DNA from: a bacterium
Lineage (GTDB): Bacteria; Actinomycetota; Acidimicrobiia; Spongiisociales; UBA5794
Assembly (NCBI GenBank): GCA_024228555.1
Contig: JAAETI010000123.1
Span: 1 to 64,000, forward strand
Direction of reading: 5' to 3'
Length of the DNA stretch: 64,000 nt
Part shown: positions 35,696 through 43,658 of the stretch, piece by piece
Numbering within the stretch: position 1 is the first letter of the stretch
Layout of the letters: each line of letters opens with the position of its first letter
Notes under the pieces: model-generated
Database searches by the model: none
What the model saw: the letters and a program-made list of their open reading frames with translations, nothing else
Told to the model about the DNA's origin: nothing
Translations under genes and position numbers: made by a program

Positions 35696-38283
35696 TTGCC
35701 ACCCGACGCCAGAACAGGCTCTTCACCTACCTCGACGGATCCGACCACGATCCCGAAGAGGTTGGTGGCAAAGCGGTAGGACTCGACCAACTCATTGCCC
35801 ATGGCTATCCGGTTCCCCCGGCCGCGGTGCTCACTACCGAGGCCTACACCGACACGGTTACCGAGCGGAGCCTGCGACTGCTCGTCGATGACCTACTGAC
35901 ATCGTCGCTTCCAGCGCCCGACCGTATCGCTGCGGAGGCCGCCGCAATCGAGCGCACCTTCCTTGCTGCACCACTGCCGGACCGGGTCGAAGCCGCAGTC
36001 AAGCGAATCGGCACCGATCTGCTCGATGATGGACCCGTTGCGGTGCGCTCCTCAGCGACAGCAGAGGACCTGGCAGAAGCCTCGTTTGCCGGCCAGTACC
36101 TGACCATCACGGATATCACCACGACCGACGATCTGATGATTGCGGTTCGGCGCTGCTGGGCCTCGCTGTGGTCACCGGCCGCCCGCGCCTATCGCAGACG
36201 ACATCGGATCCCCGAAACAGGCATTGCAATGGCGGTGATCGTGCAGCGGCAAGTCTCTCCTCACTGGTCGGGAGTGGCATTCACCAGTGATCCGCAGGGT
36301 CGCGAACATCTAATTCGGATCGAGGCAGTCCCAGGTATGGGAGAAGCCCTCGTATCGGGAAAGGTCACTCCGGCCGACTACCTCGTTCGCAAGGACACAC
36401 TCGAGGTTTCCTCAACGTCACCAGAGCCGCAACCGGGTCTTGTCGAGGACCTGGCCCGTCTCTCCCTCCGTATCGAGTCATCGTTCGGTGCTCCCCAGGA
36501 TATCGAGTGGGCGTACGACGACACCGGGCTCTGCCTCCTCCAGATGCGACCCATCACCACATCTGCCCTGCCAACCGGGATGGACGATGGGTTCGACACC
36601 AAACACAACCCGGCCACCACTTACACCCCACACGGTGTCATCGAGATGCTGCCCGGTGTCGTGTCGCCGCTGCTGTGGACGATCAACGCACCGATGCTGG
36701 AGAACGCGTTTCGGGCAACATTTACCGATCTCGGTGGCCAGAACCCACCCGACGACAGACCGATCGTGTCGCGCTTCCGGGGCCGAGCCGCCTTGGATCT
36801 GTCCGCGATCTGCGAAGTGGCCGCGTCGCTACCGGGGGGCGATCCAGCCGAAGTCGAGCGTCAGTACCTGGGGCGAGCCATCTCCACGACCACCGCAGAG
36901 AAGACGGGTGGCATCCACCTGTTTTCGGCTTTGCGAAGCAGACAGGCGCAAAAGAGGATCGTCGACGAAGTACACCTGACCGCCGCCGCCGCACACGCCA
37001 TCTCGCAGCTCGACATTGACATCTCGACGCTTCCGGTCCGCAAACTCGTTGCCTATCGCCAACGGATACGCGATCTGGCCTGGCGTGGCTACACCGCCGA
37101 GGTCGGGGCGTCGAGCGCTGCCGGCGCAACATATCGCGCCTTGGAGCTACTGCTGGAGAGATGGCTACCCGAACACGAAGCTGCCTCGTGGGCACAGCTC
37201 CTCAGCCGCGATGCGATGCGAACCAGTGCACTGCGTGGGGACCGCACTAGCGGTCTACAAGACGTGTTGGCGAGGCAAGGCACCCCCGCCATCACACGAC
37301 TGTTGGAGGAATCACCGCCAGATCTCGAAGATCGTATCGCGGCTCTCGACAATCCGGGGCTCGCATTCCTCAATGCGCTAGAGACCGCGGTTAGAGCGAT
37401 GGGGTCGAGAGCGGTCTACGGGGACACCTCATGGAGTGAGGACAACATCTGGATATGGCGACAGCTCCAGATCCTGTCCAAGGAGGATCGGTCGGAAACT
37501 ACAACCCCTCGCGAGGCTGCTGAATCGTTCACCAACCTTCATCGCTATCTCGCCTCCGACAAGAAGTGGAGACGGATTCGAGTCCTCACCGGGCAGTTCG
37601 TTGACATGAGGGCTCGCTGGCTACGGCGCCAGGTGGCTGAGACGACTCGATTCCTCGAACTACGGGAGCAGGCCAAGAGCGCGTTGCTAGTTCTTGGCGG
37701 CGAAGAGCGGCGCATCATCGTCGAGGCAAGCCGGCGTCTTGCTGCGTCGCGACAGTTGCCCGACGCTGACTTCGTGGAGTATCTGACCGATGCCGAGCTT
37801 GAAGGAATGCTGTTCGGTGCGTGTGGGGTCTCCCGGCACGAGCTAGAGACGCGGCGCGAGGTGGGGCGGGCCTGCGTCGCGGCGGGACCACTCGACGACC
37901 ACTTCGACGGCGGTCAGCCCGGCGTCGACCTACGCGAGATACCCACCGGCAAGCGGCTCCCCGGATGGGCTACCAGCCCGGGCCGAGCCCGCGGGACTGT
38001 CCGCGTGATCTCGTCGCTTGCCGAAGGGGTGCGTCTCGAGAAGGGTGACGTGTTGGTGGCACATGCCACCGATCCGTCCTGGACCCCGTTGTTCCTGACT
38101 GCGGGGGCGGTGGTCCTCGAGACGGGTGGTCCGCTGGCCCACGCCGCGATCGTCGCCCGCGAGTTCGGGCTCCCTGCAGTCCTCAATGTTCCCCAGGCAA
38201 CACGCATCCTCACCGATGGAGAGCATGTGGTTGTTGACGGAACCCTGGGATTCGTCGACCGAGAGGACGTGGTGAGCTCATGA
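35692..38283 (+). CDS. PEP-synthase-like phosphotransferase (rifampin phosphotransferase-like layout)
   Basis: The 863-residue protein has an N-terminal pyruvate-phosphate-dikinase ATP-grasp (about 15-295, with GGKAVGLDQL, VRSSATAEDLAEASFAGQYLT and LLQMRP), a ~470-residue unique middle, and a C-terminal PEP-utiliser swivelling domain with the phospho-His at 817 in GGPLAHAAIVAREFGLPAVL. It lacks the PEP/pyruvate TIM barrel of true PEP synthase. Order and length match rifampin phosphotransferases (about 865 residues), but the middle domain decides the acceptor and I cannot confirm rifampin. It overlaps both neighbours by 4 bp. Confidence 0.85.
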   Translation: MIATRRQNRLFTYLDGSDHDPEEVGGKAVGLDQLIAHGYPVPPAAVLTTEAYTDTVTERSLRLLVDDLLTSSLPAPDRIAAEAAAIERTFLAAPLPDRVEAAVKRIGTDLLDDGPVAVRSSATAEDLAEASFAGQYLTITDITTTDDLMIAVRRCWASLWSPAARAYRRRHRIPETGIAMAVIVQRQVSPHWSGVAFTSDPQGREHLIRIEAVPGMGEALVSGKVTPADYLVRKDTLEVSSTSPEPQPGLVEDLARLSLRIESSFGAPQDIEWAYDDTGLCLLQMRPITTSALPTGMDDGFDTKHNPATTYTPHGVIEMLPGVVSPLLWTINAPMLENAFRATFTDLGGQNPPDDRPIVSRFRGRAALDLSAICEVAASLPGGDPAEVERQYLGRAISTTTAEKTGGIHLFSALRSRQAQKRIVDEVHLTAAAAHAISQLDIDISTLPVRKLVAYRQRIRDLAWRGYTAEVGASSAAGATYRALELLLERWLPEHEAASWAQLLSRDAMRTSALRGDRTSGLQDVLARQGTPAITRLLEESPPDLEDRIAALDNPGLAFLNALETAVRAMGSRAVYGDTSWSEDNIWIWRQLQILSKEDRSETTTPREAAESFTNLHRYLASDKKWRRIRVLTGQFVDMRARWLRRQVAETTRFLELREQAKSALLVLGGEERRIIVEASRRLAASRQLPDADFVEYLTDAELEGMLFGACGVSRHELETRREVGRACVAAGPLDDHFDGGQPGVDLREIPTGKRLPGWATSPGRARGTVRVISSLAEGVRLEKGDVLVAHATDPSWTPLFLTAGAVVLETGGPLAHAAIVAREFGLPAVLNVPQATRILTDGEHVVVDGTLGFVDREDVVSS

Positions 38284-38807
38284 CATTGGCTGTGTTCTTC
38301 CCAAGCCTGATGGGGGTCGGAATCCTGATCTCTGGGGCCCTGCTGATCTCCGACGGCCTACGCCGCTTGTTCCCGAAGGGAAGCCTCCGTCGCAAGCACA
38401 ACGTCGTAGTGGGAACCTACGGTGCAGTCGGTGATGCTGTTGACGCGGCGGGCTATCGCCTCGAGGAACCGTGGTTCGTGCGACGGGGCCTGCGCACTCG
38501 TATCGCCTACATCATCGCTGCCATCGTGCTGGTTGCGGCCGGGATCTTATCGGCTCTTGTCGGTGAGCGCTTCTTCGACGACCCGTTGGGGGTGTTCTAC
38601 GAGAGCCCATGGGCGATTGGCCTGGGCTATGGGTTCGGCACCGCCTTCTGGTTTCTCGCATTGCTGTGTCTGACCATTGCCACCCTCTACCGGTCACCAC
38701 CCCGGCTGATCATGCGGCTGGTTAATGAAACCTCGTTGGGACGAATCATGCTCCCAACCGATGCCGATCATCGCAAAGCAGTTCACAACATCGAAAGGGA
38801 GACATGA
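38280..38807 (+). CDS. membrane protein of the PhoD operon
   Basis: The 175-residue protein has a hydrophobic N-terminus (about 3-22), two further helices (about 76-98 and 115-138) and a basic C-terminal tail. It has no motif I recognise. It begins inside the stop of the PEP-synthase-like gene (ATGA) and is followed after one base by another two-helix protein. The four genes therefore form one unit, and this protein may be a membrane partner of the kinase-like enzyme. Confidence 0.75.
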   Translation: MTLAVFFPSLMGVGILISGALLISDGLRRLFPKGSLRRKHNVVVGTYGAVGDAVDAAGYRLEEPWFVRRGLRTRIAYIIAAIVLVAAGILSALVGERFFDDPLGVFYESPWAIGLGYGFGTAFWFLALLCLTIATLYRSPPRLIMRLVNETSLGRIMLPTDADHRKAVHNIERET

Positions 38808-38808
38808 C

Positions 38809-39186
38809 ATGAAGAGAATGCTGGCCCTGATCGCCCTTGTCTGTTTCCTGGTGTACACCGGTGTCTATATCTTCGTGTACCTGTTTCGGGCATTCCGTCT
38901 TCCAGAAGCCGCAGGCGCACCCGTGCAGATCTGGCATGGCGATCCATTCTCCCGCGCCATCCTGGTTGCGGTGTTCTTCATGATCGGGCTACTGGTCATG
39001 TTGTTCGTGATGCTGATGCGGCCGGGCGCCCACCGCGCCGGATCAATGGCGGTACGGCCCGACCTGTGGCAATGGCTGGTCGAACAAGGGGAGCGAACGA
39101 ACGAATCTCCGGAGCGGATTGGGGAAAGGGCCATCGCCATCTACCGCGCTCGAATCGCCGGGACAGATGCGATGTCGCCGCACTGA
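38809..39186 (+). CDS. small two-helix membrane protein
   Basis: The start at ATG 38809, one base after the preceding stop and after AAAGGGA, gives a 125-residue protein with helices at about 3-27 and 46-68 and a soluble C-terminal tail (RPDLWQWLVEQGERT...AIYRARIAG). The frame is open from 38725 but that part overlaps the previous gene. Function unknown. It is the last gene of the PhoD unit and ends next to the convergent lrp gene. Confidence 0.7.
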   Translation: MKRMLALIALVCFLVYTGVYIFVYLFRAFRLPEAAGAPVQIWHGDPFSRAILVAVFFMIGLLVMLFVMLMRPGAHRAGSMAVRPDLWQWLVEQGERTNESPERIGERAIAIYRARIAGTDAMSPH

Positions 39187-39660
39187 CTACTCGATCTCGT
39201 AGGCAGGCTTCGAGACGACGGTCCGCAACGCAAAACTGGAGCGAAGCCGGATGACACCGGGGAGACGAGACAGGTGGCTTCTGTGGATCCGCTCGTAATC
39301 CTCAACGTCGGCGCACAGGATCTGGACCACGTAGTCGGCGTCACCGGCCATCAGGTGGCAACTCATGACACCAGGGACCTCCCGCACTGCCGCCTCAAAG
39401 GAGTCGAGCAAGTCGTCGCGTTGGCTTGACAAGGAGATGTCCACAAATACAGAAGTTGGCTTGCCGATCTTGGCGGGGTCGATGACGGCTGCGTAGCGGT
39501 CGATCACGCCGCTGTCTTCGAGCCTCCGTAACCGCCGCAGACACGCCGACGGCGACAAATGCACCTTCTCGGCGAGGGCAACGTTGCTGATCCGACCATT
39601 CGTGCCCAGCGCCGCAAGAATCGCCCGGTCGGTTCGGTCCAGTTGATGGGTCACAATCAT
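39187..39660 (-). CDS. Lrp/AsnC family regulator of alanine dehydrogenase
   Basis: The 157-residue protein has the Lrp/AsnC winged helix (about 8-55, DRAILAALGTNGRISNVALAEKVHLSPSACLRRLRRLED) and a RAM effector domain (about 70-145). It is divergent from alanine dehydrogenase. In mycobacteria an Lrp-type activator, AldR, controls ald in this same arrangement, so amino-acid-dependent control of ald is the likely role. The intergenic gap holds several palindromes. Confidence 0.92.
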   Translation of the reverse strand: MIVTHQLDRTDRAILAALGTNGRISNVALAEKVHLSPSACLRRLRRLEDSGVIDRYAAVIDPAKIGKPTSVFVDISLSSQRDDLLDSFEAAVREVPGVMSCHLMAGDADYVVQILCADVEDYERIHRSHLSRLPGVIRLRSSFALRTVVSKPAYEIE

Positions 39661-39663
39661 CCC

Positions 39664-39729
39664 CTACAGATCTGTAGTGTGGCGCAATATTATTGCGCGA
39701 CTGGTATCAAGTACGTTGCAGTTCGCAAC
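39664..39729. promoter_or_regulatory. cluster of palindromes between lrp and ald (candidate Lrp sites)
   Basis: Three inverted repeats lie in the 131-bp gap: CTACAGATCTGTAG (39664-39677), GCGCAATATTATTGCGC (39682-39698, AT-rich centre) and GTTGC/GCAAC (39715-39719 with 39725-39729). Spaced arrays of AT-centred palindromes are typical for Lrp/AsnC proteins, which wrap DNA as octamers. Confidence 0.6.
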
Positions 39730-39791
39730 CAAATGCACTCAATCTCTCGATAATCTTAATCTAGTAGCCGTTCTCGTAGGGAGCTGATGTC

Positions 39792-40913
39792 GTGATCGTT
39801 GGTGTGCCCAAGGAAATCAAAGTTGCGGAACGCCGGGTCGGGCTCAAACCACCCTCGGTACGTGAGTTGGTCAGCCACGGTCAGGATGTAATCATCGAGT
39901 CCGGTGCCGGCTCTGGGATTGGCGCCGCCGACACCGACTACGAGGCTGCGGGTGGCACAATCGTGCCCTTGGCCGCCGACGTCTTTGCGGATGCCGACAT
40001 GGTGATGAAGGTCAAGGAGCCTCAGGCCCAGGAACGGGCAATGCTCCGCAAGGACCAGATCCTGTTTACGTATCTCCACCTTGCTCCCGACCCGGAGCAG
40101 ACCAAGGACCTCGTCGCTAGCGGAGCTATCTGTATTGCCTACGAAACCGTGACCGACAACAACGGTGGCTTGCCGTTGCTGGCACCGATGTCACAAGTGG
40201 CCGGACGGTTGTCCGTCCAGGCAGGGGCAACGGCACTCGAGAGTGTGCACGGCGGATCAGGGATCCTGCTTGGTGGTATAGCCGGGGTCGCTCCCGCCAA
40301 GGTTGTCGTTATCGGCGGTGGTGTGGTTGGCGAGAACGCAATCGATGTCGCTCTTGGCATGGGCGCAGATGTCACGGTCCTCGACAACGACGTCGATGTC
40401 CTCGGCCGGCTCGGACGTCACTTTGGACCGGCTCTCACCACGATCTATTCAACTGCCACCGCATTGGACGAAGAGGTGACCGCTGCAGACCTGGTTATCG
40501 GAGCGGTCCTGGTCAAAGGAGCCCGTGCCCCGAAGCTGGTCACTGCAGAGATGGTTCCACGTATGCGCCCAGGGTCGGTGCTGGTGGATGTGGCGATTGA
40601 TCAGGGCGGGTGTTTCGAGACATCTCATGCAACAACCCACACTGAGCCCACATACGTCGTTGATGAAACGGTGCACTACTGCGTCGCCAACATGCCGGGT
40701 GCGGTCCCCAAGACCTCGACCGCGGCGTTGAACACAGTGACTCTCCCCCGGGCGCTGGCCATCGCGGACAAAGGTGTGCATCAGGCCCTCGCCGACGACC
40801 CGCACCTGCGCAATGGGCTCAACGTCTGTGGCGGCCTGATCACCGACAAAGCCGTCGCTAGCGAGCTTGGCTATGCGTATGTGGAGCCGATGGAGGCGTT
40901 GGCCAGCCTCTAG
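39792..40913 (+). CDS. ald: alanine dehydrogenase
   Basis: This NAD-dependent enzyme interconverts L-alanine and pyruvate plus ammonia. The 373-residue protein begins VGVPKEIKVAERRVGLKP as in the AlaDH/PNT family and has active-site HLAPD, the NAD-binding KVVVIGGGVVGENAIDVALGMGA, and the MPGAVPKTSTAALN block. GTG start with AGGGAG upstream. The divergent Lrp gene is its probable regulator. Confidence 0.95.
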   Translation: MIVGVPKEIKVAERRVGLKPPSVRELVSHGQDVIIESGAGSGIGAADTDYEAAGGTIVPLAADVFADADMVMKVKEPQAQERAMLRKDQILFTYLHLAPDPEQTKDLVASGAICIAYETVTDNNGGLPLLAPMSQVAGRLSVQAGATALESVHGGSGILLGGIAGVAPAKVVVIGGGVVGENAIDVALGMGADVTVLDNDVDVLGRLGRHFGPALTTIYSTATALDEEVTAADLVIGAVLVKGARAPKLVTAEMVPRMRPGSVLVDVAIDQGGCFETSHATTHTEPTYVVDETVHYCVANMPGAVPKTSTAALNTVTLPRALAIADKGVHQALADDPHLRNGLNVCGGLITDKAVASELGYAYVEPMEALASL

Positions 40914-41287
40914 ATCGGGCGATTCCGCTTGCGCTCTTCGGCGTAGCGCTCGCGTTCTTTCTTGCGCTCCTTGTTGGCGCGCTCTTTCGACTCTTTGCGC
41001 TCCCGAGCCGCCCGCTCGCGTGACTCCTTGCGCTCACGCTCGTAGCGCTCGGCAGATTCCTTGCGCTCCCGCTCGTGTCTCGCGGACCGCTCTTCGTCAG
41101 TTTCCAATTTCGGCCCCAGTGGTTGAATAAGTAATTGGCTTCGCCATCTTATGACGACATCACGGTCGCTGCGCCGCTTCGGGCCACGGTCGCGACGACA
41201 AAGTCCTCCGGGCCTGGTTGGGCTCGACAGGAGCCGATAGTCTGGCAGCCACCCGAGGACTGAGACATCCGCATGAATGAAAGACAA
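40910..41287 (-). CDS. hypothetical highly charged Arg/Glu/Lys-rich protein
   Basis: The last ~65 residues repeat an RERKES- or YERERKES-type heptad-like unit and end in KRNRPI; they would form a long, strongly charged helix. The first ~55 residues look unlike a protein and overlap the next gene, so the true start is unclear; a shorter reading from a TTG near 41107 is possible. The frame overlaps the end of ald by 4 bp. It may be non-coding, since a degenerate GC-rich repeat would also keep this frame open. Confidence 0.35.
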   Translation of the reverse strand: MSFIHADVSVLGWLPDYRLLSSPTRPGGLCRRDRGPKRRSDRDVVIRWRSQLLIQPLGPKLETDEERSARHERERKESAERYERERKESRERAARERKESKERANKERKKERERYAEERKRNRPI

Positions 41288-41656
41288 CTACTGCTGGCCG
41301 CATTGTGGATCGCCCTGATGTTTGTCTACCTGCTGGGGGACGTCATCCGCATCTTTGCAGGCGACTTCACCGCAGGCGAGATCATGGGCAAGGAGGTCGG
41401 ACAGGGCCTGTGGCTGGCCATCACTGCCTTCATGACTATCCCGATCGCCATGATCATCCTCACGCTGATATTCGATGGCAATGGCATTCGGTGGGCCAAT
41501 ATCGTGGTGGCGGCGGGGCTTCTTCTCTTTAACCTCGCAGGACTACCCACCTACCCAGGGGCCTATGACAAGTTTCTCATCGTGGTAGGCCTTGTCATCA
41601 ACGGGTTGACCATCTCGTACGCTTGGACCTGGGTCCAGGTACTTGATCAGGCGTAG
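41273..41656 (+). CDS. four-helix membrane protein, DUF6326-like (paralogue of 44823)
   Basis: The 127-residue protein has four hydrophobic helices. ALWIALMFVYLLGDV in helix 1, a hydrophobic IPIAMIILTLIF segment, RWANIVVA...LLFN and a final YAWTW give it the same layout as the protein at 44823-45224. Similar small proteins are annotated DUF6326, without known function. I see no clear ribosome binding site. Confidence 0.75.
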   Translation: MNERQLLLAALWIALMFVYLLGDVIRIFAGDFTAGEIMGKEVGQGLWLAITAFMTIPIAMIILTLIFDGNGIRWANIVVAAGLLLFNLAGLPTYPGAYDKFLIVVGLVINGLTISYAWTWVQVLDQA

Positions 41657-41690
41657 CCGAGCCAACGCTTCCATCCGGTAGTGTGAGCCC

Positions 41691-42212
41691 ATGGCAACAC
41701 TTGTACTGACCGCTATTGGGGATGATCACGCCGGTCTGGTTCGTGCTCTGTCCGGTGTTGTCGCCGACCATGGCGGCAACTGGGAGAAGAGCCATATGGC
41801 GCACCTCGCCGGCAAGTTCGCCGGCATCGTGCTCGTCAACGTCCCCGACGACAACACCGAAGCACTGATTCGAGACCTCAAACCGCTCGAAGCACGTGGT
41901 TTGCTCGACATCACCGCAACGGTCTCCCAACCGACGGCGGAAACCGAGGATATGTCCCGTCTCCACCTGGAGTTGGTTGGTTTAGATCAGCCGGGCATCG
42001 TGCGCGACATCTCAGATGCACTCGCCAACCGCAACGTGAGCATCGAGGAGTTGGAGACCGAGACCAGCAGTGCCCCCATGGACGGCGGGACGCTGTTCAA
42101 GGCCAATGCGACTCTCGTACTACCTGACGGTGTCACCGCCGAAGCCCTGAGCGACGTCCTCGAGGATTTGGCCGGCGAACTGATGGTCGACATCGAATTG
42201 AACGAGACCTAG
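41691..42212 (+). CDS. ACT-domain protein, GcvR-like
   Basis: The 173-residue protein consists of two ACT domains (about 3-85 and 92-170), beginning VLTAIGDDHAGLVRALSGVVADHGGNW and LELVGLDQPGIVRDISDALANRNVSIEEL, the pattern of the glycine-cleavage repressor accessory protein GcvR. ACT pairs bind amino acids; a regulatory role in amino-acid metabolism is likely, but no gcv genes are nearby. TAGTGT (41679-41684) lies 6 nt before the ATG, with no Shine-Dalgarno. Confidence 0.85.
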   Translation: MATLVLTAIGDDHAGLVRALSGVVADHGGNWEKSHMAHLAGKFAGIVLVNVPDDNTEALIRDLKPLEARGLLDITATVSQPTAETEDMSRLHLELVGLDQPGIVRDISDALANRNVSIEELETETSSAPMDGGTLFKANATLVLPDGVTAEALSDVLEDLAGELMVDIELNET

Positions 42213-42289
42213 CCGACGGCCACTCCGCCGCCACTCGCAACGTGAAGGTTCGATGGTGAATTCTGGCCCCTGTTCGGGAAGCAACGATC

Positions 42290-42548
42290 TTGGTTGCCAT
42301 CGCCATATTGCTCGCGGCCTGTGGCGGCAATTCGGATTCGACAGACGCGGGCGACGATGGGGGTCCTGCCTCAAGCAGCGCTTCCGCCCCGGATCCTTGC
42401 ACCCTCGCCGACGACTCCGTTTTCACGACCTACTTCGCCGGTGATCCAGGAGAAGGGGAGCGAAGCGAGGCGGGACCAATCATGGGGGCACTTGGCGGAC
42501 TGCCAATGCCAATTCGGCGATGATGCGGCATCAATAGACCACAGCACG
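42290..42548 (+). pseudogene. truncated, frameshifted lipoprotein remnant
   Basis: From TTG 42290 the frame encodes a lipobox segment (VAIAILLAACGGNSDST), a Ser/Asp-rich linker and DPCTLADDSVFTTYF, like DUF3558-type actinobacterial lipoproteins. It stops at 42523 after GALGGLPMPIRR. The +1 frame from about 42475 continues more plausibly as HLADCQCQFGDDAAS before running into the convergent gene. There is no basic N-region or good start. I read it as a decayed gene that fills the 339-bp gap. Confidence 0.5.
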
Positions 42549-42551
42549 GCG

Positions 42552-43028
42552 TTATTCGCTGGAGTCGGCAATCGGCTCGAGAATCACCACGGCGGTCTCT
42601 TCGGGTCGACGCGCCGCATAATCGTCCAAGTTCTTATCGATCTCACGCCATCGGTCCCACAGTCGTTCCCGTTCCTCTCCTGCAGCGGCCCGCCCCCGTA
42701 CGGTGCGACGGTCCCCCGGGACTTTGACGCGAACCTCAGGATGTGCCTGAAGGTTGAGCCACCATGCAGGCTCGCCTTCACCCCAACCGTTCATCGCCAT
42801 CGTCACCAAGTTCGACCCGTCCTCGAAGTAGCCGAGGATCACGCCTCGTTCTTGGCCGCTGCGACGCCCAATGGTGGTGAGATGCATCATTCCCCAGTTG
42901 TCGCCCTTTGGCCGCCGCAAGCCAAACCGGCCACCGGAGATGCGATACAAGCCACGGTGGGTTCTCCAGGCGAGAAGAACAAACCACCGTGGAGGAAGCC
43001 ATGCACGTTTCTTGGAGTCGTCTGCCAT
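42552..43028 (-). CDS. F420-dependent nitroreductase/quinone reductase family (DUF385, Ddn-like)
   Basis: The 158-residue protein fits the deazaflavin-dependent nitroreductase family: GDNWGMMHLTTIGRRSGQERGVILGYFEDGSNLVTMAMNG, then EPAWWLNLQAHPEVRVKV and a C-terminal RWREIDKNLDDYAARRPEET. Mycobacterial relatives (Ddn) use reduced F420 to reduce quinones or nitro compounds, so the host probably makes F420. AAGGAG lies 5 nt before the ATG. Confidence 0.9.
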   Translation of the reverse strand: MADDSKKRAWLPPRWFVLLAWRTHRGLYRISGGRFGLRRPKGDNWGMMHLTTIGRRSGQERGVILGYFEDGSNLVTMAMNGWGEGEPAWWLNLQAHPEVRVKVPGDRRTVRGRAAAGEERERLWDRWREIDKNLDDYAARRPEETAVVILEPIADSSE

Positions 43029-43119
43029 CTGCGCTCCTTTGTGGTGCTATGAACACTAGCCAAGGCTTCAGACGCATCAGCAACTCGAGTTGAGTAGGGT
43101 CGCGGGCGGGTGATATCGC

Positions 43120-43629
43120 ATGACCTTTCAACGGCTCCAAGCTCTCGACCTGTCCCGGTGGGAAGAACCAGAACCAACGCTCGAACGTCGTGAGTTTCTG
43201 GAACAGTGGCTTCGCTACCAGCGCCACGAGTTTCTGCGCAAGCTCAGAGACCTCACTCCTGAAGGACTCGTCATATGGTCCATACCCCCGGTCGAGCTTT
43301 CCGTTCTCGGCCTCGTCCGACACATGACCCAGATGGAACACGGCGGTCTGTCGTGGGGCCTCGGCGGGGGCGAGCAAGACTTCATCTACGGAGAAGACGA
43401 CTACGCAGGGGGTTCCCTCGAAACGGTCGACGACGACCTGCGCATCTACCTCGATGAAGTCGCCAAGTCTGACCAGGTCGTAGCCGCCATGCCGAGCATC
43501 GACTCGGTCGGCCTCGGTAACGGGCGGCCACTCGGTGCCGCTTTGGTAAAGATGGTTGATGAATACGCCATCCACGCCGGGCAGGCACACATGCTCCGGT
43601 TCGCCGCACTCGGCAGGATCATGCGGTAG
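43120..43629 (+). CDS. DinB/DUF664 family protein (putative thiol transferase)
   Basis: The 169-residue protein is a four-helix-bundle DinB-like protein of the DUF664 type: WLRYQRHEFLRKLRDL, VLGLVRHMTQMEHGGL, and DEYAIHAGQAHMLR supply the usual metal-binding histidines. Actinobacterial relatives include mycothiol S-transferases, so detoxification by thiol conjugation is a reasonable guess. No ribosome binding site is evident before the ATG. Confidence 0.85.
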   Translation: MTFQRLQALDLSRWEEPEPTLERREFLEQWLRYQRHEFLRKLRDLTPEGLVIWSIPPVELSVLGLVRHMTQMEHGGLSWGLGGGEQDFIYGEDDYAGGSLETVDDDLRIYLDEVAKSDQVVAAMPSIDSVGLGNGRPLGAALVKMVDEYAIHAGQAHMLRFAALGRIMR

Positions 43630-43658
43630 TCGTTCCGCATTAGATTCCTGCAGAAGCA

